Positions 16,447-25,788 of a DNA stretch of 38,971 bases are shown one piece after another. A program made the position numbers and the translations under genes. The notes under the pieces were generated by a model. The model saw nothing but the letters and a program-made list of their open reading frames with translations. It did no database searches and was not told where the DNA came from. The first letter of the stretch is position 1. Each line of letters begins with the position of its first letter. This DNA comes from Dechloromonas sp. (GTDB lineage: Bacteria; Pseudomonadota; Gammaproteobacteria; Burkholderiales; Rhodocyclaceae): NCBI GenBank assembly GCA_008933675.1, contig WBUO01000012.1, positions 1 to 38,971 of the forward strand. Direction: 5' to 3'.

Positions 16447-17160
16447 ATGGGAAAAATAATTGACCGGCTCGAGGAGTTCATCATCGGCAGCCTGATGGCT
16501 GTGGCGACGGTGGTCATCTTCATTTCGGTGGTCCATCGCTATGGCACCGGATTCGCCATCCCCGGCGTACAGGATTGGCTGCTCAGCCTGAACATGGGCT
16601 GGGCGCAGGAGTTCTGCATCATTCTATTCGTGTGGATGGCGAAGTTCGGCGCCGCCTATGGCGTGCGCACCGGCATCCACGTCGGCGTCGACCTGCTGAT
16701 CAACAAGCTGCAGAACAAGCCGCGGGCCTTCATGGTCCAGCTCGGCCTGCTTTGTGGCGTGCTTTTCACCGGCGTCATCGGTGTCTTCGGTGCCGCGTTC
16801 GTCTGGGAAAACGGCATGGCCTATGAAACGCTGACCCTGTTCGGCATGGAGACGGGCGAACATTTCGAAGGGCCGACCACGCCCGATCTCGAGTGGCCGA
16901 CCTGGATCGTCTACTCGGCTGTGCCGCTGGGCTCTTTTCTGATGTGCTTCCGCTTCATCCAGGTGATGATCAAGTTCGCCCGTACGGGTGAGCTGCCGAC
17001 GCATGACCATGGTCATGTCGAAGGACTGGAAGAGGGTGAAGTGCTGCAGGTTGGCGAGGCCATCGAAATTGCCGAACAGCGCGAACACGCGCATGCCGGC
17101 CTGAGCGATCGTGAGTGGGAGAAAAAGCATCCCGCTGACGACAAGAAAGAGGAGAAGTAA
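16447..17160 (+). CDS. dctQ: TRAP transporter small membrane subunit DctQ
   Basis: This 237-residue inner-membrane protein has four hydrophobic segments (about residues 12-30, 55-72, 95-118 and 152-172) and the DctQ-family region 'WAQEFCIILFVWMAKFGAAYGVRTGIHV'-like in position 52-80. It pairs with DctM to form the TRAP permease. The C-terminal ~55 residues are an unusual hydrophilic tail, first His-rich ('THDHGHVEG') and then acidic/lysine-rich, ending 'DDKKEEK'. Family members are commonly about 160-230 residues, so the tail is an extension. A good Shine-Dalgarno (AAGGAG, 16434) precedes the ATG, and dctM begins three bases after its stop. Confidence 0.92.
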   Translation: MGKIIDRLEEFIIGSLMAVATVVIFISVVHRYGTGFAIPGVQDWLLSLNMGWAQEFCIILFVWMAKFGAAYGVRTGIHVGVDLLINKLQNKPRAFMVQLGLLCGVLFTGVIGVFGAAFVWENGMAYETLTLFGMETGEHFEGPTTPDLEWPTWIVYSAVPLGSFLMCFRFIQVMIKFARTGELPTHDHGHVEGLEEGEVLQVGEAIEIAEQREHAHAGLSDREWEKKHPADDKKEEK

Positions 17161-17163
17161 GCC

Positions 17164-18447
17164 ATGAGCGCACTCATTATCTTTGGCCTCCTTCTCACCC
17201 TGATGGTGATCGGCATGCCGATCGGCGTGGCCCTCGGCCTGACCGTGCTCGGCTTCATGTTCGCCTTCACCGAGACGCCGATCGCCTCGGTGGCGCTCAA
17301 GATGTTCACCGGCATCGAGAAGTTCGAGATCATGGCGATCCCGTTCTTCATCCTGGCCGGCAACTTCCTGACGCATGGCGGTGTCGCCCGGCGCATGATC
17401 AACTTTGCCACGGCGATGGTCGGTCATCTGACCGGCGGTCTCGGCATGTCGGCTGTGCTTGCCTGCGCGCTGTTCGCCGCGGTTTCCGGTTCTTCGCCGG
17501 CAACGGTGGTGGCGATCGGTTCGATCCTGATCCCGGCCATGCTCAAGCAGGGCTTTCCGATGAACTTCTCGGCCGGCGTTGTCGCTTCGGCCGGCGGACT
17601 GGGCATCCTGATCCCGCCGTCGATCGTCATGGTGATGTATGCGGTGACGACCAACTCGTCGGTTGGCGCGCTGTTCATGGCGGGCGTCATCCCAGGTCTG
17701 CTGCTGGCGCTGACGCTGGGCGTGACCACCTGGTGGCAGGCTCGCAAAGGGGGGTATCCGACGTTGCCGAAGGCCAGTTGGGGCGAGCGTTTCCGTACCT
17801 TCCGCGAGGCCTTCTGGGGCTTGATGCTGATCGTCGTCGTCATGGGCGGGATCTACTCCGGCATGTTCACCCCGACGGAAGCGGCCGCAATGTCGGCGGT
17901 CTATGCCTTCTTCATCGCGGTTTTCGTGTACAAGGACCTGACGCTCAAGCAGATTCCGAAGGTGCTGCTCGACTCGGCCAACATGAGCTCGATGCTGCTG
18001 TTCATCATCGCCAGTGCGATCCTGTTCAGCTTCATCCTGACCTCGGAGCAGATTCCGCAGGGCATCGCCGACTGGATCGTGCATCTGGGCCTTGGTCCGA
18101 TCGGCTTCCTGGTCATCGTCAACATCCTGCTGCTGGTCGCCGGCAACTTCATGGAGCCGTCATCGATCATCCTGATCCTGGCGCCGATCCTCTTCCCGGT
18201 CGCCGTGGCGCTGGGTATCGATCCGATCCACTTCGGCATCATCATCACGGTGAATATGGAAATCGGCATGATCACGCCGCCGGTCGGTCTCAACCTGTTC
18301 GTCGCCAGCGGCATCACGCGCCGCGGCCTGTCGGAGATGTCGGTTGCCGTGCTGCCGTGGCTGTACGCGATGCTGGTCTTCCTGATCGCCATCACCTACA
18401 TCCCGGAAATCTCGCTCTGGCTGCCGCGCACGCTGGGCATGATGTAA
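17164..18447 (+). CDS. dctM: TRAP transporter large permease subunit DctM
   Basis: This 427-residue protein has about 12 membrane segments and is the ion-coupled C4-dicarboxylate translocation subunit. Landmarks are 'GMPIGVALGL', 'IPFFILAGNFLTHGGVARRMI', 'AAVSGSSPATVVAIGSI', 'GGLGILIPPSIVMVMYA' and 'MITPPVGLNLFVASGI'. The last two contain the conserved helix-breaking P/G loops of the two half-repeats. Length is standard. The Shine-Dalgarno AGGAG lies in the last codons of dctQ, so translation is coupled. A strong intrinsic terminator follows. Confidence 0.96.
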   Translation: MSALIIFGLLLTLMVIGMPIGVALGLTVLGFMFAFTETPIASVALKMFTGIEKFEIMAIPFFILAGNFLTHGGVARRMINFATAMVGHLTGGLGMSAVLACALFAAVSGSSPATVVAIGSILIPAMLKQGFPMNFSAGVVASAGGLGILIPPSIVMVMYAVTTNSSVGALFMAGVIPGLLLALTLGVTTWWQARKGGYPTLPKASWGERFRTFREAFWGLMLIVVVMGGIYSGMFTPTEAAAMSAVYAFFIAVFVYKDLTLKQIPKVLLDSANMSSMLLFIIASAILFSFILTSEQIPQGIADWIVHLGLGPIGFLVIVNILLLVAGNFMEPSSIILILAPILFPVAVALGIDPIHFGIIITVNMEIGMITPPVGLNLFVASGITRRGLSEMSVAVLPWLYAMLVFLIAITYIPEISLWLPRTLGMM

Positions 18448-18464
18448 CGCGGGTTTGACTCGGC

Positions 18465-18500
18465 AAAGGCCGTGTCCGGGAAACCGGGCGCGGCCTTTTT
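18465..18500 (+). terminator. Rho-independent terminator of the dctPQM operon
   Basis: A long GC-rich stem (AAAGGCCGTGTCCGG pairing, with two G-U pairs, to CCGGGCGCGGCCTTT) closes on a GAAA loop and is followed by a T-run ending at 18500. It starts 17 bases after the dctM stop. Confidence 0.92.
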
Positions 18501-18557
18501 CATTGTGGCGGCATGGGCTGTGGCACAATCGCCCATCGTTTTGTTCAAGGTTTCCGC

Positions 18558-19232
18558 ATGAAATTCGCCCTCTACGTGATCGGCTTCATTCTCGCTGCGC
18601 TGATCATTCCCTTCCTGATCCCGACATCCGGCGACGGCTCCGACCCCGAGCGCAATCTGCCCTGGCAGATCGAGGTGGATGCTCAGGGCGGCAGCAAGGT
18701 CTTTGGCCTGCAACCCGGTTTGAGCACGCTGGCCGACGTCAAGGCGGCGCTGGGCAACGAGCTGGAAGTGGCGATCATCGCCCAGCCCAACGAGGTGGGC
18801 ATGATCGAGGCCTATTACTCGCAGGTGGCGCTGGGTTTTGTTCTGGCCAAGATGGTGCTCACCCTCGACCTCGATCAGGAGGCGGTCAATGCCATGCGCG
18901 AACGGGCGCTGAAGGCCAAGCACATGGAAAGCACGACACGCAAGATCACGCTCCACCCCGATGACCTGGCCAGGCTTGAGCAGCAGCGGATCAAGGCTTT
19001 CGCAGTCATACCGACGGTCAATCTCGATGAGGCGACGGTTGTCCAGCGCTTTGGTCAGCCAGAAGAGCGCATCCAGGTATCCGAGAAGCGGGTGCATCTG
19101 CTCTATCCGCGACAAGGACTCGATATCGTCGTCGATGGCGACGGCAAGGAACTCCTTCAGTATGTTGCTCCCCGTGATTTCCGTCTGCTGCGTGATCCTC
19201 TCATGGCAGCATCGGCTGGCAAGCAGGGCTGA
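18558..19232 (+). CDS. Membrane-anchored protein of unknown function
   Basis: This 224-residue protein starts 'MKFALYVIGFILAALIIPFL', an uncleaved-looking N-terminal membrane anchor (residues 4-21). The remaining ~200 residues form a soluble, probably periplasmic, mixed alpha/beta domain. It contains 'WQIEVDAQGGSKVFGLQPG', then 'TLADVKAALG', a helical charged middle ('AMRERALKAKHME') and a second similar 'PTVNLDEATVVQRFGQPEERI' segment. The 'TLADVKAALG' and 'TVVQRFGQPEE' parts resemble the small helical units seen where a 'G-x-P' fold marks lipoprotein SmpA/BamE-like domains, but I cannot assign a family. A Shine-Dalgarno (AAGG) precedes ATG 18558. It stands alone between the dctM terminator and ndk. 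Confidence 0.75.
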   Translation: MKFALYVIGFILAALIIPFLIPTSGDGSDPERNLPWQIEVDAQGGSKVFGLQPGLSTLADVKAALGNELEVAIIAQPNEVGMIEAYYSQVALGFVLAKMVLTLDLDQEAVNAMRERALKAKHMESTTRKITLHPDDLARLEQQRIKAFAVIPTVNLDEATVVQRFGQPEERIQVSEKRVHLLYPRQGLDIVVDGDGKELLQYVAPRDFRLLRDPLMAASAGKQG

Positions 19233-19320
19233 ACGGCTGCGCAGCGAAGCGGGCATGGTATCGGCGAGTCTGCTAAAATTGCCCGTTTTTCAACTGTCTA
19301 GCTTTTTGCGGAGCAATTAA

Positions 19321-19749
19321 ATGGCTATCGAACGCACCCTCTCCATCATCAAACCCGACGCTGTTGCCAAGAACGTCATCGGCAAGATCTATTCCCGTTT
19401 CGAATCCAACGGCCTGAAGGTCGTCGCCTCCAAGATGGCCTGGCTGTCCGAGCAGGAAGCCGGTCAGTTCTACGCCGTGCACAAGGAGCGCCCCTTCTTC
19501 AAGGATCTGGTCTCCTTCATGACCTCCGGCCCGGTGATGATCCAGGTCCTCGAAGGCGAGAACGCCATCGCCAAGAACCGTGAGCTGATGGGTGCCACCG
19601 ATCCGAAGAAGGCCGAGCCGGGCACCATCCGCGCCGACTTCGCCGAGTCGATTGACGCCAATGCCGTGCACGGTTCCGACGCTGCCGAAACCGCCGCCGT
19701 GGAAGTTGCCTTCTTCTTCCCGGGTATGAACGTCTACGCCGGCCGCTAA
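19321..19749 (+). CDS. ndk: Nucleoside diphosphate kinase
   Basis: This 142-residue enzyme transfers the gamma-phosphate of ATP to other (d)NDPs through a phospho-histidine. '[15 protein letters not shown]' is the family N-terminus, the catalytic His is in '[12 protein letters not shown]', and '[17 protein letters not shown]' binds the nucleotide. Length is standard. GGAG eight bases upstream supports the ATG. A TAAAAT box (19274-19279) could be the -10 of its promoter, but no matching -35 was found. It is followed after 68 bases by rlmN, the common beta/gammaproteobacterial order. Confidence 0.98.
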   Translation: MAIERTLSIIKPDAVAKNVIGKIYSRFESNGLKVVASKMAWLSEQEAGQFYAVHKERPFFKDLVSFMTSGPVMIQVLEGENAIAKNRELMGATDPKKAEPGTIRADFAESIDANAVHGSDAAETAAVEVAFFFPGMNVYAGR

Positions 19750-19817
19750 TAGCTGCTAGCGACCAGGATCGAGTTGTCTGGCTGATGGCCGGAGGCTCGA
19801 TCCTCGAACCTGACTAG

Positions 19818-20912
19818 ATGCAAAATCTTCTTGATCTCGATGGCGACAGCCTGACCGCATGGTTTGCCGCGCAGGGCGAAAAGCCCTTCCGCGCCCGCCA
19901 GGTGCTGCGCTGGATCCATCGCGCCGGCGTCGCTGATTTCGACGCCATGACCGACATCGCCAAGAGCCTGCGCGACAAGCTCAAAGCGCGGGCGGTCGTG
20001 CTGCCGCCGGCAGTCGTCTCCGACAAGCTGTCGGACGACGGCACGCGCAAGTTCCTGATCGACGTCGGCAACGGCAATGCCGTCGAGACGGTGTTCATTC
20101 CCGAGGACGACCGCGGTACGCTGTGCGTCTCCACCCAGGCCGGCTGCGCGCTCGACTGCGCCTTCTGTTCGACCGGCAAGCAGGGTTTCAACCGCAACCT
20201 GACGGTGGCGGAAATCATCGGCCAGCTGTGGCAGGCCAACAAGGCTCTCGGCGCCGTGCATGGCGCCGAACGGGTCATCTCCAACGTCGTGCTGATGGGC
20301 ATGGGCGAACCGCTGGCCAACTTCGAGAATTCGGTGGCCGCGCTCAAGCTGATGCTCGACGACAATGCCTACGGCCTGTCGCGCCGCCGCGTCACCGTCT
20401 CGACTTCGGGCCTGGTGCCGGTCATGGACCGTCTGCGCGAGGAGTGCCCGGTGGCCCTGGCCGTCTCGCTGCACGCACCGAACGACCGCTTGCGCGATGA
20501 ACTGGTGCCAATCAACCAGAAATACCCGCTGGCCGAGCTGATGGCCGCCTGCCGGCGCTACCTGGAGAAGGCGCCGCGCGACTTCATCACCTTCGAATAC
20601 GTGATGCTTGACGGCATCAACGACAGCGATGCCCACGCCCGCGAACTGCTGGCGCTGGTCAAGAGCGTGCCGTGCAAGTTCAACCTGATTCCCTTCAATC
20701 CCTTCCCCGGTTCGCCGTTCCGGCGCTCGCCGGCGGAGCGGGTGCGCCGTTTCGCCGATATCCTGATGCAGGCCGGCATTGTCACCACGACGCGCAAGAC
20801 GCGCGGTGACGACATCGACGCCGCCTGCGGCCAACTGGCCGGACAGGTTCTCGACAAGACACGGCGGACGGCTGGCCGGACGATCATTCTCAAGGAAGAG
20901 GCACGTTCATGA
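19818..20912 (+). CDS. rlmN: Dual-specificity 23S rRNA A2503 / tRNA A37 C2-methyltransferase RlmN
   Basis: This 364-residue radical SAM enzyme methylates 23S rRNA A2503 and A37 of some tRNAs. The [4Fe-4S] cysteines are in '[15 protein letters not shown]' (CX3CX2C). '[13 protein letters not shown]' is the SAM-binding GEP motif. The catalytic cysteines of the methyl relay are expected in '[15 protein letters not shown]' and earlier in the core. Length is typical. Its stop overlaps the pilF ATG by four bases. A 9-bp inverted repeat with a 22-base spacer (19765-19773/19796-19804) precedes the gene without a T-run. Confidence 0.97.
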   Translation: MQNLLDLDGDSLTAWFAAQGEKPFRARQVLRWIHRAGVADFDAMTDIAKSLRDKLKARAVVLPPAVVSDKLSDDGTRKFLIDVGNGNAVETVFIPEDDRGTLCVSTQAGCALDCAFCSTGKQGFNRNLTVAEIIGQLWQANKALGAVHGAERVISNVVLMGMGEPLANFENSVAALKLMLDDNAYGLSRRRVTVSTSGLVPVMDRLREECPVALAVSLHAPNDRLRDELVPINQKYPLAELMAACRRYLEKAPRDFITFEYVMLDGINDSDAHARELLALVKSVPCKFNLIPFNPFPGSPFRRSPAERVRRFADILMQAGIVTTTRKTRGDDIDAACGQLAGQVLDKTRRTAGRTIILKEEARS

Positions 20913-21706
20913 ACAGATTTCCATTGAGGTCGGCGCTGGCCGCCATCGTGCTGAGCGTCTCCTGTGCCTTGCCGGTGCAGGCCCAGAGCTACGGTCAGAT
21001 GCCGGGTGACAGCCACGCTTCGGGCGGCGATATGCGGAACCGGGCGCGCATCCATACGGAACTTGGTGCAGCCTATTTTCAGGCTGGCAATCCTTCGGTG
21101 GCGCTGGATCATCTGGCTACCGCACTGAACGCCGATTCCGGTTTTCACCAGGCGTACAGTGTGCGCGGGCTGGTTTATGGCTCGCTCAAGGAGAACGACA
21201 AGGCCGAGCGGGATTTCCAGCGCGCCCTGAGCATTGCCCCGAACGATCCCGAGGTGAATAACAACTATGGCTGGTTCCTCTGCGACACAGGCAAGGCACG
21301 GCAGTCCATCGCCTATTTCCTGAATGCGCTGAAGAGTCCGTTGTATGAAACGCCGGACCTCGCCTACACCAATGCCGGTACCTGTGCCCTGAAATCGGGC
21401 GATCAGGACGGTGCCATGCACTATCTCCTGAAGGCGCTGCAAATGGCGCGTGGCAATGGTGTGGAGGCACGTCTGCAACTGGCCAAGCTTTTCTATCAGC
21501 GCGGCAATCTGGAAGAGTCGCGTGCTTACATGAATGATGTTCTGAAACTGGTGGAGTCGCCCACGGCCGAGATACTCTGGCTGGGCATCCGGCTGGAACG
21601 CAAGCTCGGCAACCGGGCAGCCGAAGGCGGGCTGGCAGCGCAACTGCGTGGTCGCCATCCAACCTCACCGGAATATCAGGAGTTCCTCAAGGGTAATTTC
21701 GAATGA
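20909..21706 (+). CDS. pilF: Type IV pilus biogenesis/stability TPR protein PilF (PilW)
   Basis: This 265-residue exported TPR protein guides assembly of the PilQ secretin in the outer membrane. An N-terminal export signal (residues 1-26) is followed by about six TPR helices, e.g. '[21 protein letters not shown]', '[19 protein letters not shown]' and '[16 protein letters not shown]'. The last of these is the PilF-family 'NNYGWFLC' signature. Homologues are often lipoproteins. Here 'LSVSCALP' gives a poor lipobox, whereas 'VQAQS' gives a signal peptidase I site, so the anchoring mode is uncertain. The start overlaps rlmN and the end overlaps rodZ, each by ATGA. Confidence 0.9.
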   Translation: MNRFPLRSALAAIVLSVSCALPVQAQSYGQMPGDSHASGGDMRNRARIHTELGAAYFQAGNPSVALDHLATALNADSGFHQAYSVRGLVYGSLKENDKAERDFQRALSIAPNDPEVNNNYGWFLCDTGKARQSIAYFLNALKSPLYETPDLAYTNAGTCALKSGDQDGAMHYLLKALQMARGNGVEARLQLAKLFYQRGNLEESRAYMNDVLKLVESPTAEILWLGIRLERKLGNRAAEGGLAAQLRGRHPTSPEYQEFLKGNFE

Positions 21707-22626
21707 GCGAGTTGGACGAAAACGTCGTGGCAGCCGAGGAGCCGGATGTGACGGCGCCGTCGGTCGGCCAGCAACTGGCCGCGGCGCGGCAGGCGCGCGG
21801 GCTCGAACTGGCCGATATCTCCCAGGCGCTCAAACTGGGGGTGCGTCAGGTCGAGGCGCTCGAATCCGGTAACTGGCATGCCTTGCCGGGACAGACCTTC
21901 ATTCGCGGCTTCGTGCGCAATTACGCCCGTCTGGTCGGTGTGGATGCCACGCCCTTGATGGCCATGCTTGACGATGTACTGGAAAAGCCGGCCGGCAATC
22001 TGGTGGTCCCTCCTTCGCATCAAGGGGCCATGCCGCAAGTCGGCGGTCAAGGGGTGAAAAGGGACCGGGCTGTGGTGGTTGTCGGCGCCCTTCTGGTTGT
22101 TCTGGCCGCACTGGCCTACTTCCTTATTCCCGGTGATTTGTCGCAGCTTCGTGACAATGCCCAGGGGATGCTCGATTCCCTGGCCCGCAAGGAAGAGGCC
22201 GTGGCCCCGGTTGTGCCTGCACCGGCGGAGCCGGTCTTCCCGCCGGGCGTTTCGCCGCAGCAGGTCATGTCGCCACAGGCTGCCGTACCGGCTGTTGAAG
22301 AAAGCAGCCCGGCGCCGGCGAAACCGGCAGCAGAGGGGGCGCCGATCGGTGTTGCAACCCCGCAAGTGCCCGCTGCCCCCGCCCCGGCAACGTCGCCGCT
22401 ACGGCTGGCCTTTGACAAGGAGTCATGGCTGGAAGTGCGTGATCGTGATAACCGCCTGATTTTCTCGCAGCGCGTGGCTGCTGGTGGCGAGCAGCTGCTT
22501 GCCGGGGCAGCCCCGTTGACCCTGGTCATCGGTTATGCGCCGGGTGTGCGTCTGTTCTGGCAGGGCAAGGCCGTCGATCTGGCGCCGCATACCAAGGGCG
22601 ACGTCGCCCGTCTGGTTCTGGAGTAA
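21703..22626 (+). CDS. rodZ: Cytoskeleton protein RodZ
   Basis: This 307-residue bitopic membrane protein links the MreB actin cytoskeleton to the cell-wall elongasome. The cytoplasmic N-terminus is a Cro/xenobiotic-type helix-turn-helix (about residues 20-85: 'QQLAAARQARGLELADIS', 'LPGQTFIRGFVRNYARLVG'). A single membrane helix lies at about 123-142. A periplasmic Ala/Pro-rich linker (about 155-235) leads to the C-terminal DUF4115 beta domain ('SWLEVRDRDNRLIFSQRV', 'GYAPGVRLFWQGKAVDL'). The domain order is complete. The start overlaps pilF by four bases. Confidence 0.93.
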   Translation: MSELDENVVAAEEPDVTAPSVGQQLAAARQARGLELADISQALKLGVRQVEALESGNWHALPGQTFIRGFVRNYARLVGVDATPLMAMLDDVLEKPAGNLVVPPSHQGAMPQVGGQGVKRDRAVVVVGALLVVLAALAYFLIPGDLSQLRDNAQGMLDSLARKEEAVAPVVPAPAEPVFPPGVSPQQVMSPQAAVPAVEESSPAPAKPAAEGAPIGVATPQVPAAPAPATSPLRLAFDKESWLEVRDRDNRLIFSQRVAAGGEQLLAGAAPLTLVIGYAPGVRLFWQGKAVDLAPHTKGDVARLVLE

Positions 22627-22629
22627 GCA

Positions 22630-23859
22630 GTGAGTGCCGTAAGCAAACGCCTGACCCGGGCGACCTCGATCGCCCATGTTCGCCTCGGCGGCGATGCGCC
22701 GGTGGTCATCCAGTCGATGACCAACACCGATACCGCCGACTATCTGGCCACCGCGATCCAGTGCGCCGAACTGGCCCGCGCCGGCTCGGAACTGGTGCGC
22801 ATCACCGTCAACTCGCCGGAAGCGGCGGCGGCTGTGCCGAAGATTCGCGATCATCTGGACAAGATGAACTGCAGCGTGCCGCTGATCGGCGATTTCCACT
22901 ACAACGGCCACCGCCTGCTGACGGACGAGCCGGCCTGCGCCGAGGCGCTGGCCAAGTATCGGATCAACCCGGGCAACGTCGGCTTCGGCAAGAAGAAGGA
23001 CGAGCAGTTCGCGCAGATGATCGAACTGGCCTGCCGCTACGACAAGCCGGTGCGCATCGGCGTTAACTGGGGCAGTCTCGACCAGGAGTTGCTGGCGCGC
23101 ATCATGGACGAGAACAGCAAGCGCAGCGACCCGCTGGACGCCACCGAGATGATGCGCCACGCGATGGTGACCTCGGCGCTGGAGTCCGCCGCCAAGGCCG
23201 AGGAAGTCGGTCTGGCCGGCGAGAAGATCATCCTGTCGTGCAAGGTGTCCAGCGTCCAGGATCTGATCGCCATCTACCGCGAACTCGCCAAGCGCGCCGA
23301 CTACGCACTGCACCTCGGGCTGACCGAGGCCGGCATGGGCTCCAAGGGCATCGTCGCGTCGACCGCCGCACTTTCGGTGCTGCTGCAGGAAGGTATCGGC
23401 GACACCATCCGCATCTCGCTGACGCCGGAACCGGGCGGCTCACGCGCTCAGGAAGTCATCGTCGCTCAGGAAATCCTGCAGACGATGGGGCTGCGCGCCT
23501 TCACGCCGATGGTCGCGGCCTGTCCCGGTTGCGGCCGGACGACTTCGACCTTCTTCCAGGAACTGGCCGGCGAGGTACAGGACTTTGTCCGTGCCCGCAT
23601 GCCGGAATGGAAGCTGCACTACGACGGCGCGGAGAACATGACGCTGGCCGTGATGGGCTGCATCGTCAACGGCCCGGGCGAGTCGAAGCACGCCAACATC
23701 GGTATTTCCCTGCCAGGCACCGGCGAAGCCCCGTCGGCGCCTGTTTTCGAGGATGGTCAGAAGACCGTCACCTTGAAGGGCGACAATATCGCCAATGAAT
23801 TCAAGGACATCATCGAGCGCTACGTCCAGCGCACCTACAAGAAAAAGATCCAAGCATGA
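22630..23859 (+). CDS. ispG: 4-hydroxy-3-methylbut-2-en-1-yl diphosphate synthase IspG (GcpE)
   Basis: This 409-residue [4Fe-4S] enzyme of the MEP isoprenoid pathway reduces MEcPP to HMBPP. An N-terminal TIM-barrel begins with '[19 protein letters not shown]', and the conserved 'GDFHYNGH' and 'RINPGNVGF' follow. The C-terminal cluster-binding domain has Cys residues in 'ACPGCGRTT' and 'GCIVNGPGE'. I chose the GTG start at 22630, three bases after the rodZ stop, which gives the family N-terminus. The end overlaps hisS by four bases. Confidence 0.97.
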   Translation: MSAVSKRLTRATSIAHVRLGGDAPVVIQSMTNTDTADYLATAIQCAELARAGSELVRITVNSPEAAAAVPKIRDHLDKMNCSVPLIGDFHYNGHRLLTDEPACAEALAKYRINPGNVGFGKKKDEQFAQMIELACRYDKPVRIGVNWGSLDQELLARIMDENSKRSDPLDATEMMRHAMVTSALESAAKAEEVGLAGEKIILSCKVSSVQDLIAIYRELAKRADYALHLGLTEAGMGSKGIVASTAALSVLLQEGIGDTIRISLTPEPGGSRAQEVIVAQEILQTMGLRAFTPMVAACPGCGRTTSTFFQELAGEVQDFVRARMPEWKLHYDGAENMTLAVMGCIVNGPGESKHANIGISLPGTGEAPSAPVFEDGQKTVTLKGDNIANEFKDIIERYVQRTYKKKIQA

Positions 23860-25145
23860 GTCAAGCATTGCAGGCCGTGCGCGGGATGAACGACATCCTG
23901 CCCGACGAAGCCGCCTTCTGGGAACTGTTCGAGGACACCGTCCGGAGCTGGCTGAAAGGCTACGGCTACCGGCCGATCCGCATGCCCATCGTCGAGCCGA
24001 CGCCGCTGTTCAAGCGGGCGATCGGCGAAGTCACCGATATCGTCGAGAAGGAAATGTATTCCTTCATCGACGGCCTCAACGGCGAAGCGCTGACGCTGCG
24101 CCCGGAAGGCACGGCCGGTTGCGTGCGCGCCGTGATCGAGCACAATCTGGCGGCGCGCCAGACGCAGCGCCTCTACTACATCGGCCAGATGTTCCGTCAC
24201 GAGCGGCCGCAGAAGGGGCGCTACCGCCAGTTCCATCAGGTCGGCGTCGAAACCTTCGGTATCGCCGGCCCGGACATCGATGCCGAACTGATCCTGATGG
24301 GCGCCCGCCTGTGGGCCGACCTCGGGCTGGACGGCATCGAGCTGCAGCTCAACAGCCTCGGCCAGCTGGAGGAGCGGGCGCAGCACCGGGCGGCGCTGAT
24401 CGCCTATTTCGAGGAGCATGCCGAGCTGCTCGACGAGGATGCCAAGCGCCGGCTGTACACCAATCCGCTGCGCATCCTCGATACCAAGAACCCGGCGCTG
24501 CAGGACTTGTGTGCCGCGGCACCGAAACTGATCGACTACCTCGGTGCCGAGTCGCTGGCCCACTTCGAGGGCGTCCAACGCGTACTGCGTGACGCTGGCG
24601 TGCCCTTCACGATCAACCCGCGTCTGGTGCGCGGCCTCGACTACTACAACCTGACCGTCTTCGAATGGGTTACCGACAAGCTCGGCGCCCAGGGCACGGT
24701 GTGCGCCGGCGGCCGCTACGACGGCCTGGTCGAGCAGCTTGGCGGCAAGCCGACGCCGGCCTGCGGCTTCGCCATGGGTGTCGAGCGGCTGATCGCGCTG
24801 ATCAAGGATTCCGGCGGCGAGCCGGCGGCGCCGGCACCGGATGTATACCTCGTGCATCAGGGCGAGGCTGCTGGGCGGCTGGCCTTCCGCGTCGCCGAAG
24901 GCTTGCGCGACCAGGGCATCGATGTGTTGTTGCATTGCGGCGGCGGCTCGTTCAAGTCGCAGATGAAGAAGGCTGATGGCAGCGGTGCGGCCTTCGCCGT
25001 GATCATCGGCGATGACGAAGCGGCGACCGGTGAGGCGCAACTGAAGTGTCTGCGTGAAGAGGGTGTCGCCCAGCAGAAAATTAAGGTTGATGGTCTGGCA
25101 GAGGCCATCATCGGACAATTGATCGATTCGGACGAAGAGGAATAA
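23856..25145 (+). CDS. hisS: Histidyl-tRNA synthetase
   Basis: This 429-residue class II synthetase charges tRNA-His. Motif 1 follows '[12 protein letters not shown]', motif 2 is '[21 protein letters not shown]', and the histidine-specific segment is '[14 protein letters not shown]'. Motif 3 is '[10 protein letters not shown]'. A C-terminal anticodon-binding domain (about residues 325-425) has 'DVYLVHQGE' and '[10 protein letters not shown]'. Length is standard. hisZ in the same window is a catalytically different paralogue (see there). Confidence 0.98.
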   Translation: MSQALQAVRGMNDILPDEAAFWELFEDTVRSWLKGYGYRPIRMPIVEPTPLFKRAIGEVTDIVEKEMYSFIDGLNGEALTLRPEGTAGCVRAVIEHNLAARQTQRLYYIGQMFRHERPQKGRYRQFHQVGVETFGIAGPDIDAELILMGARLWADLGLDGIELQLNSLGQLEERAQHRAALIAYFEEHAELLDEDAKRRLYTNPLRILDTKNPALQDLCAAAPKLIDYLGAESLAHFEGVQRVLRDAGVPFTINPRLVRGLDYYNLTVFEWVTDKLGAQGTVCAGGRYDGLVEQLGGKPTPACGFAMGVERLIALIKDSGGEPAAPAPDVYLVHQGEAAGRLAFRVAEGLRDQGIDVLLHCGGGSFKSQMKKADGSGAAFAVIIGDDEAATGEAQLKCLREEGVAQQKIKVDGLAEAIIGQLIDSDEEE

Positions 25146-25149
25146 GCAG

Positions 25150-25788
25150 ATGGCTCATTACGACCTCGAAGAACAGGAACAGATAGATTCCCTGAAAACC
25201 TGGTGGAAGATGTATGGCAACCTGGTGACCGGTGTCATCACGGCGGTCTGCATTGCCGTTGTCGGTTGGCAGGGCTGGAGTTGGTACAAGAACAATCAGG
25301 CAGTCCAGGCTTCCGCCGTCTTTGCCGTTCTCGAACAGGCGCTGGCTGCCAACGATGCCCAGAAAATCAAGGCGACTGCCGGTGAGTTGGTGGCCAAGCA
25401 TGGCAGCACCAGTTACGCGGCGCTGGGCGCCCTGTTGGCAGCTCGGCACTCTTTTGATTCCGGTGACCTGAAGACAGCCAAGTCGCAACTTTCATGGGCT
25501 GCCGAGAATGCGCGAGACGAAATTCGCGATCTGGCCCGTCTGCGTCTGGCAGCCGTCCAACTCGACGAGCAATTGTACGACGAGGCGCTGAAGCAGCTGG
25601 AGGCGGCCCCGGCTCCAGCATTTGATGCGCGCTTCCAGGAGTTGCGCGGTGACGTGTTGCTTGCACAGGGAAAGAAGCCGGAAGCGCGTGCAGCCTATCA
25701 GGCAGCTCTTGAGCGAACGGAAAAAGCGGCTGGAGCGGGGCGTGAATTGCTCCAGCAGAAGCTCGACAGCCTGGGTGAGGCCGCTTGA
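25150..25788 (+). CDS. yfgM: YfgM-like membrane-anchored tetratricopeptide protein
   Basis: This 212-residue protein starts 'MAHYDLEEQEQIDSLKTWW', the family N-terminus, followed by one membrane helix (about residues 22-42) and a periplasmic TPR-like helical domain (about 50-205). E. coli YfgM associates with the SecYEG translocon and PpiD and helps outer-membrane protein traffic. Placement directly before bamB and der repeats the E. coli order hisS-yfgM-bamB-der. It starts four bases after the hisS stop and its TGA shares one base with the bamB ATG. Confidence 0.92.
   Translation: MAHYDLEEQEQIDSLKTWWKMYGNLVTGVITAVCIAVVGWQGWSWYKNNQAVQASAVFAVLEQALAANDAQKIKATAGELVAKHGSTSYAALGALLAARHSFDSGDLKTAKSQLSWAAENARDEIRDLARLRLAAVQLDEQLYDEALKQLEAAPAPAFDARFQELRGDVLLAQGKKPEARAAYQAALERTEKAAGAGRELLQQKLDSLGEAA

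Noticed and set aside
19765-19804. Inverted repeat AGGATCGAG/CTCGATCCT between ndk and rlmN as a terminator
   Set aside because: The 22-base spacer and missing T-run make an intrinsic terminator unlikely; it may be chance.
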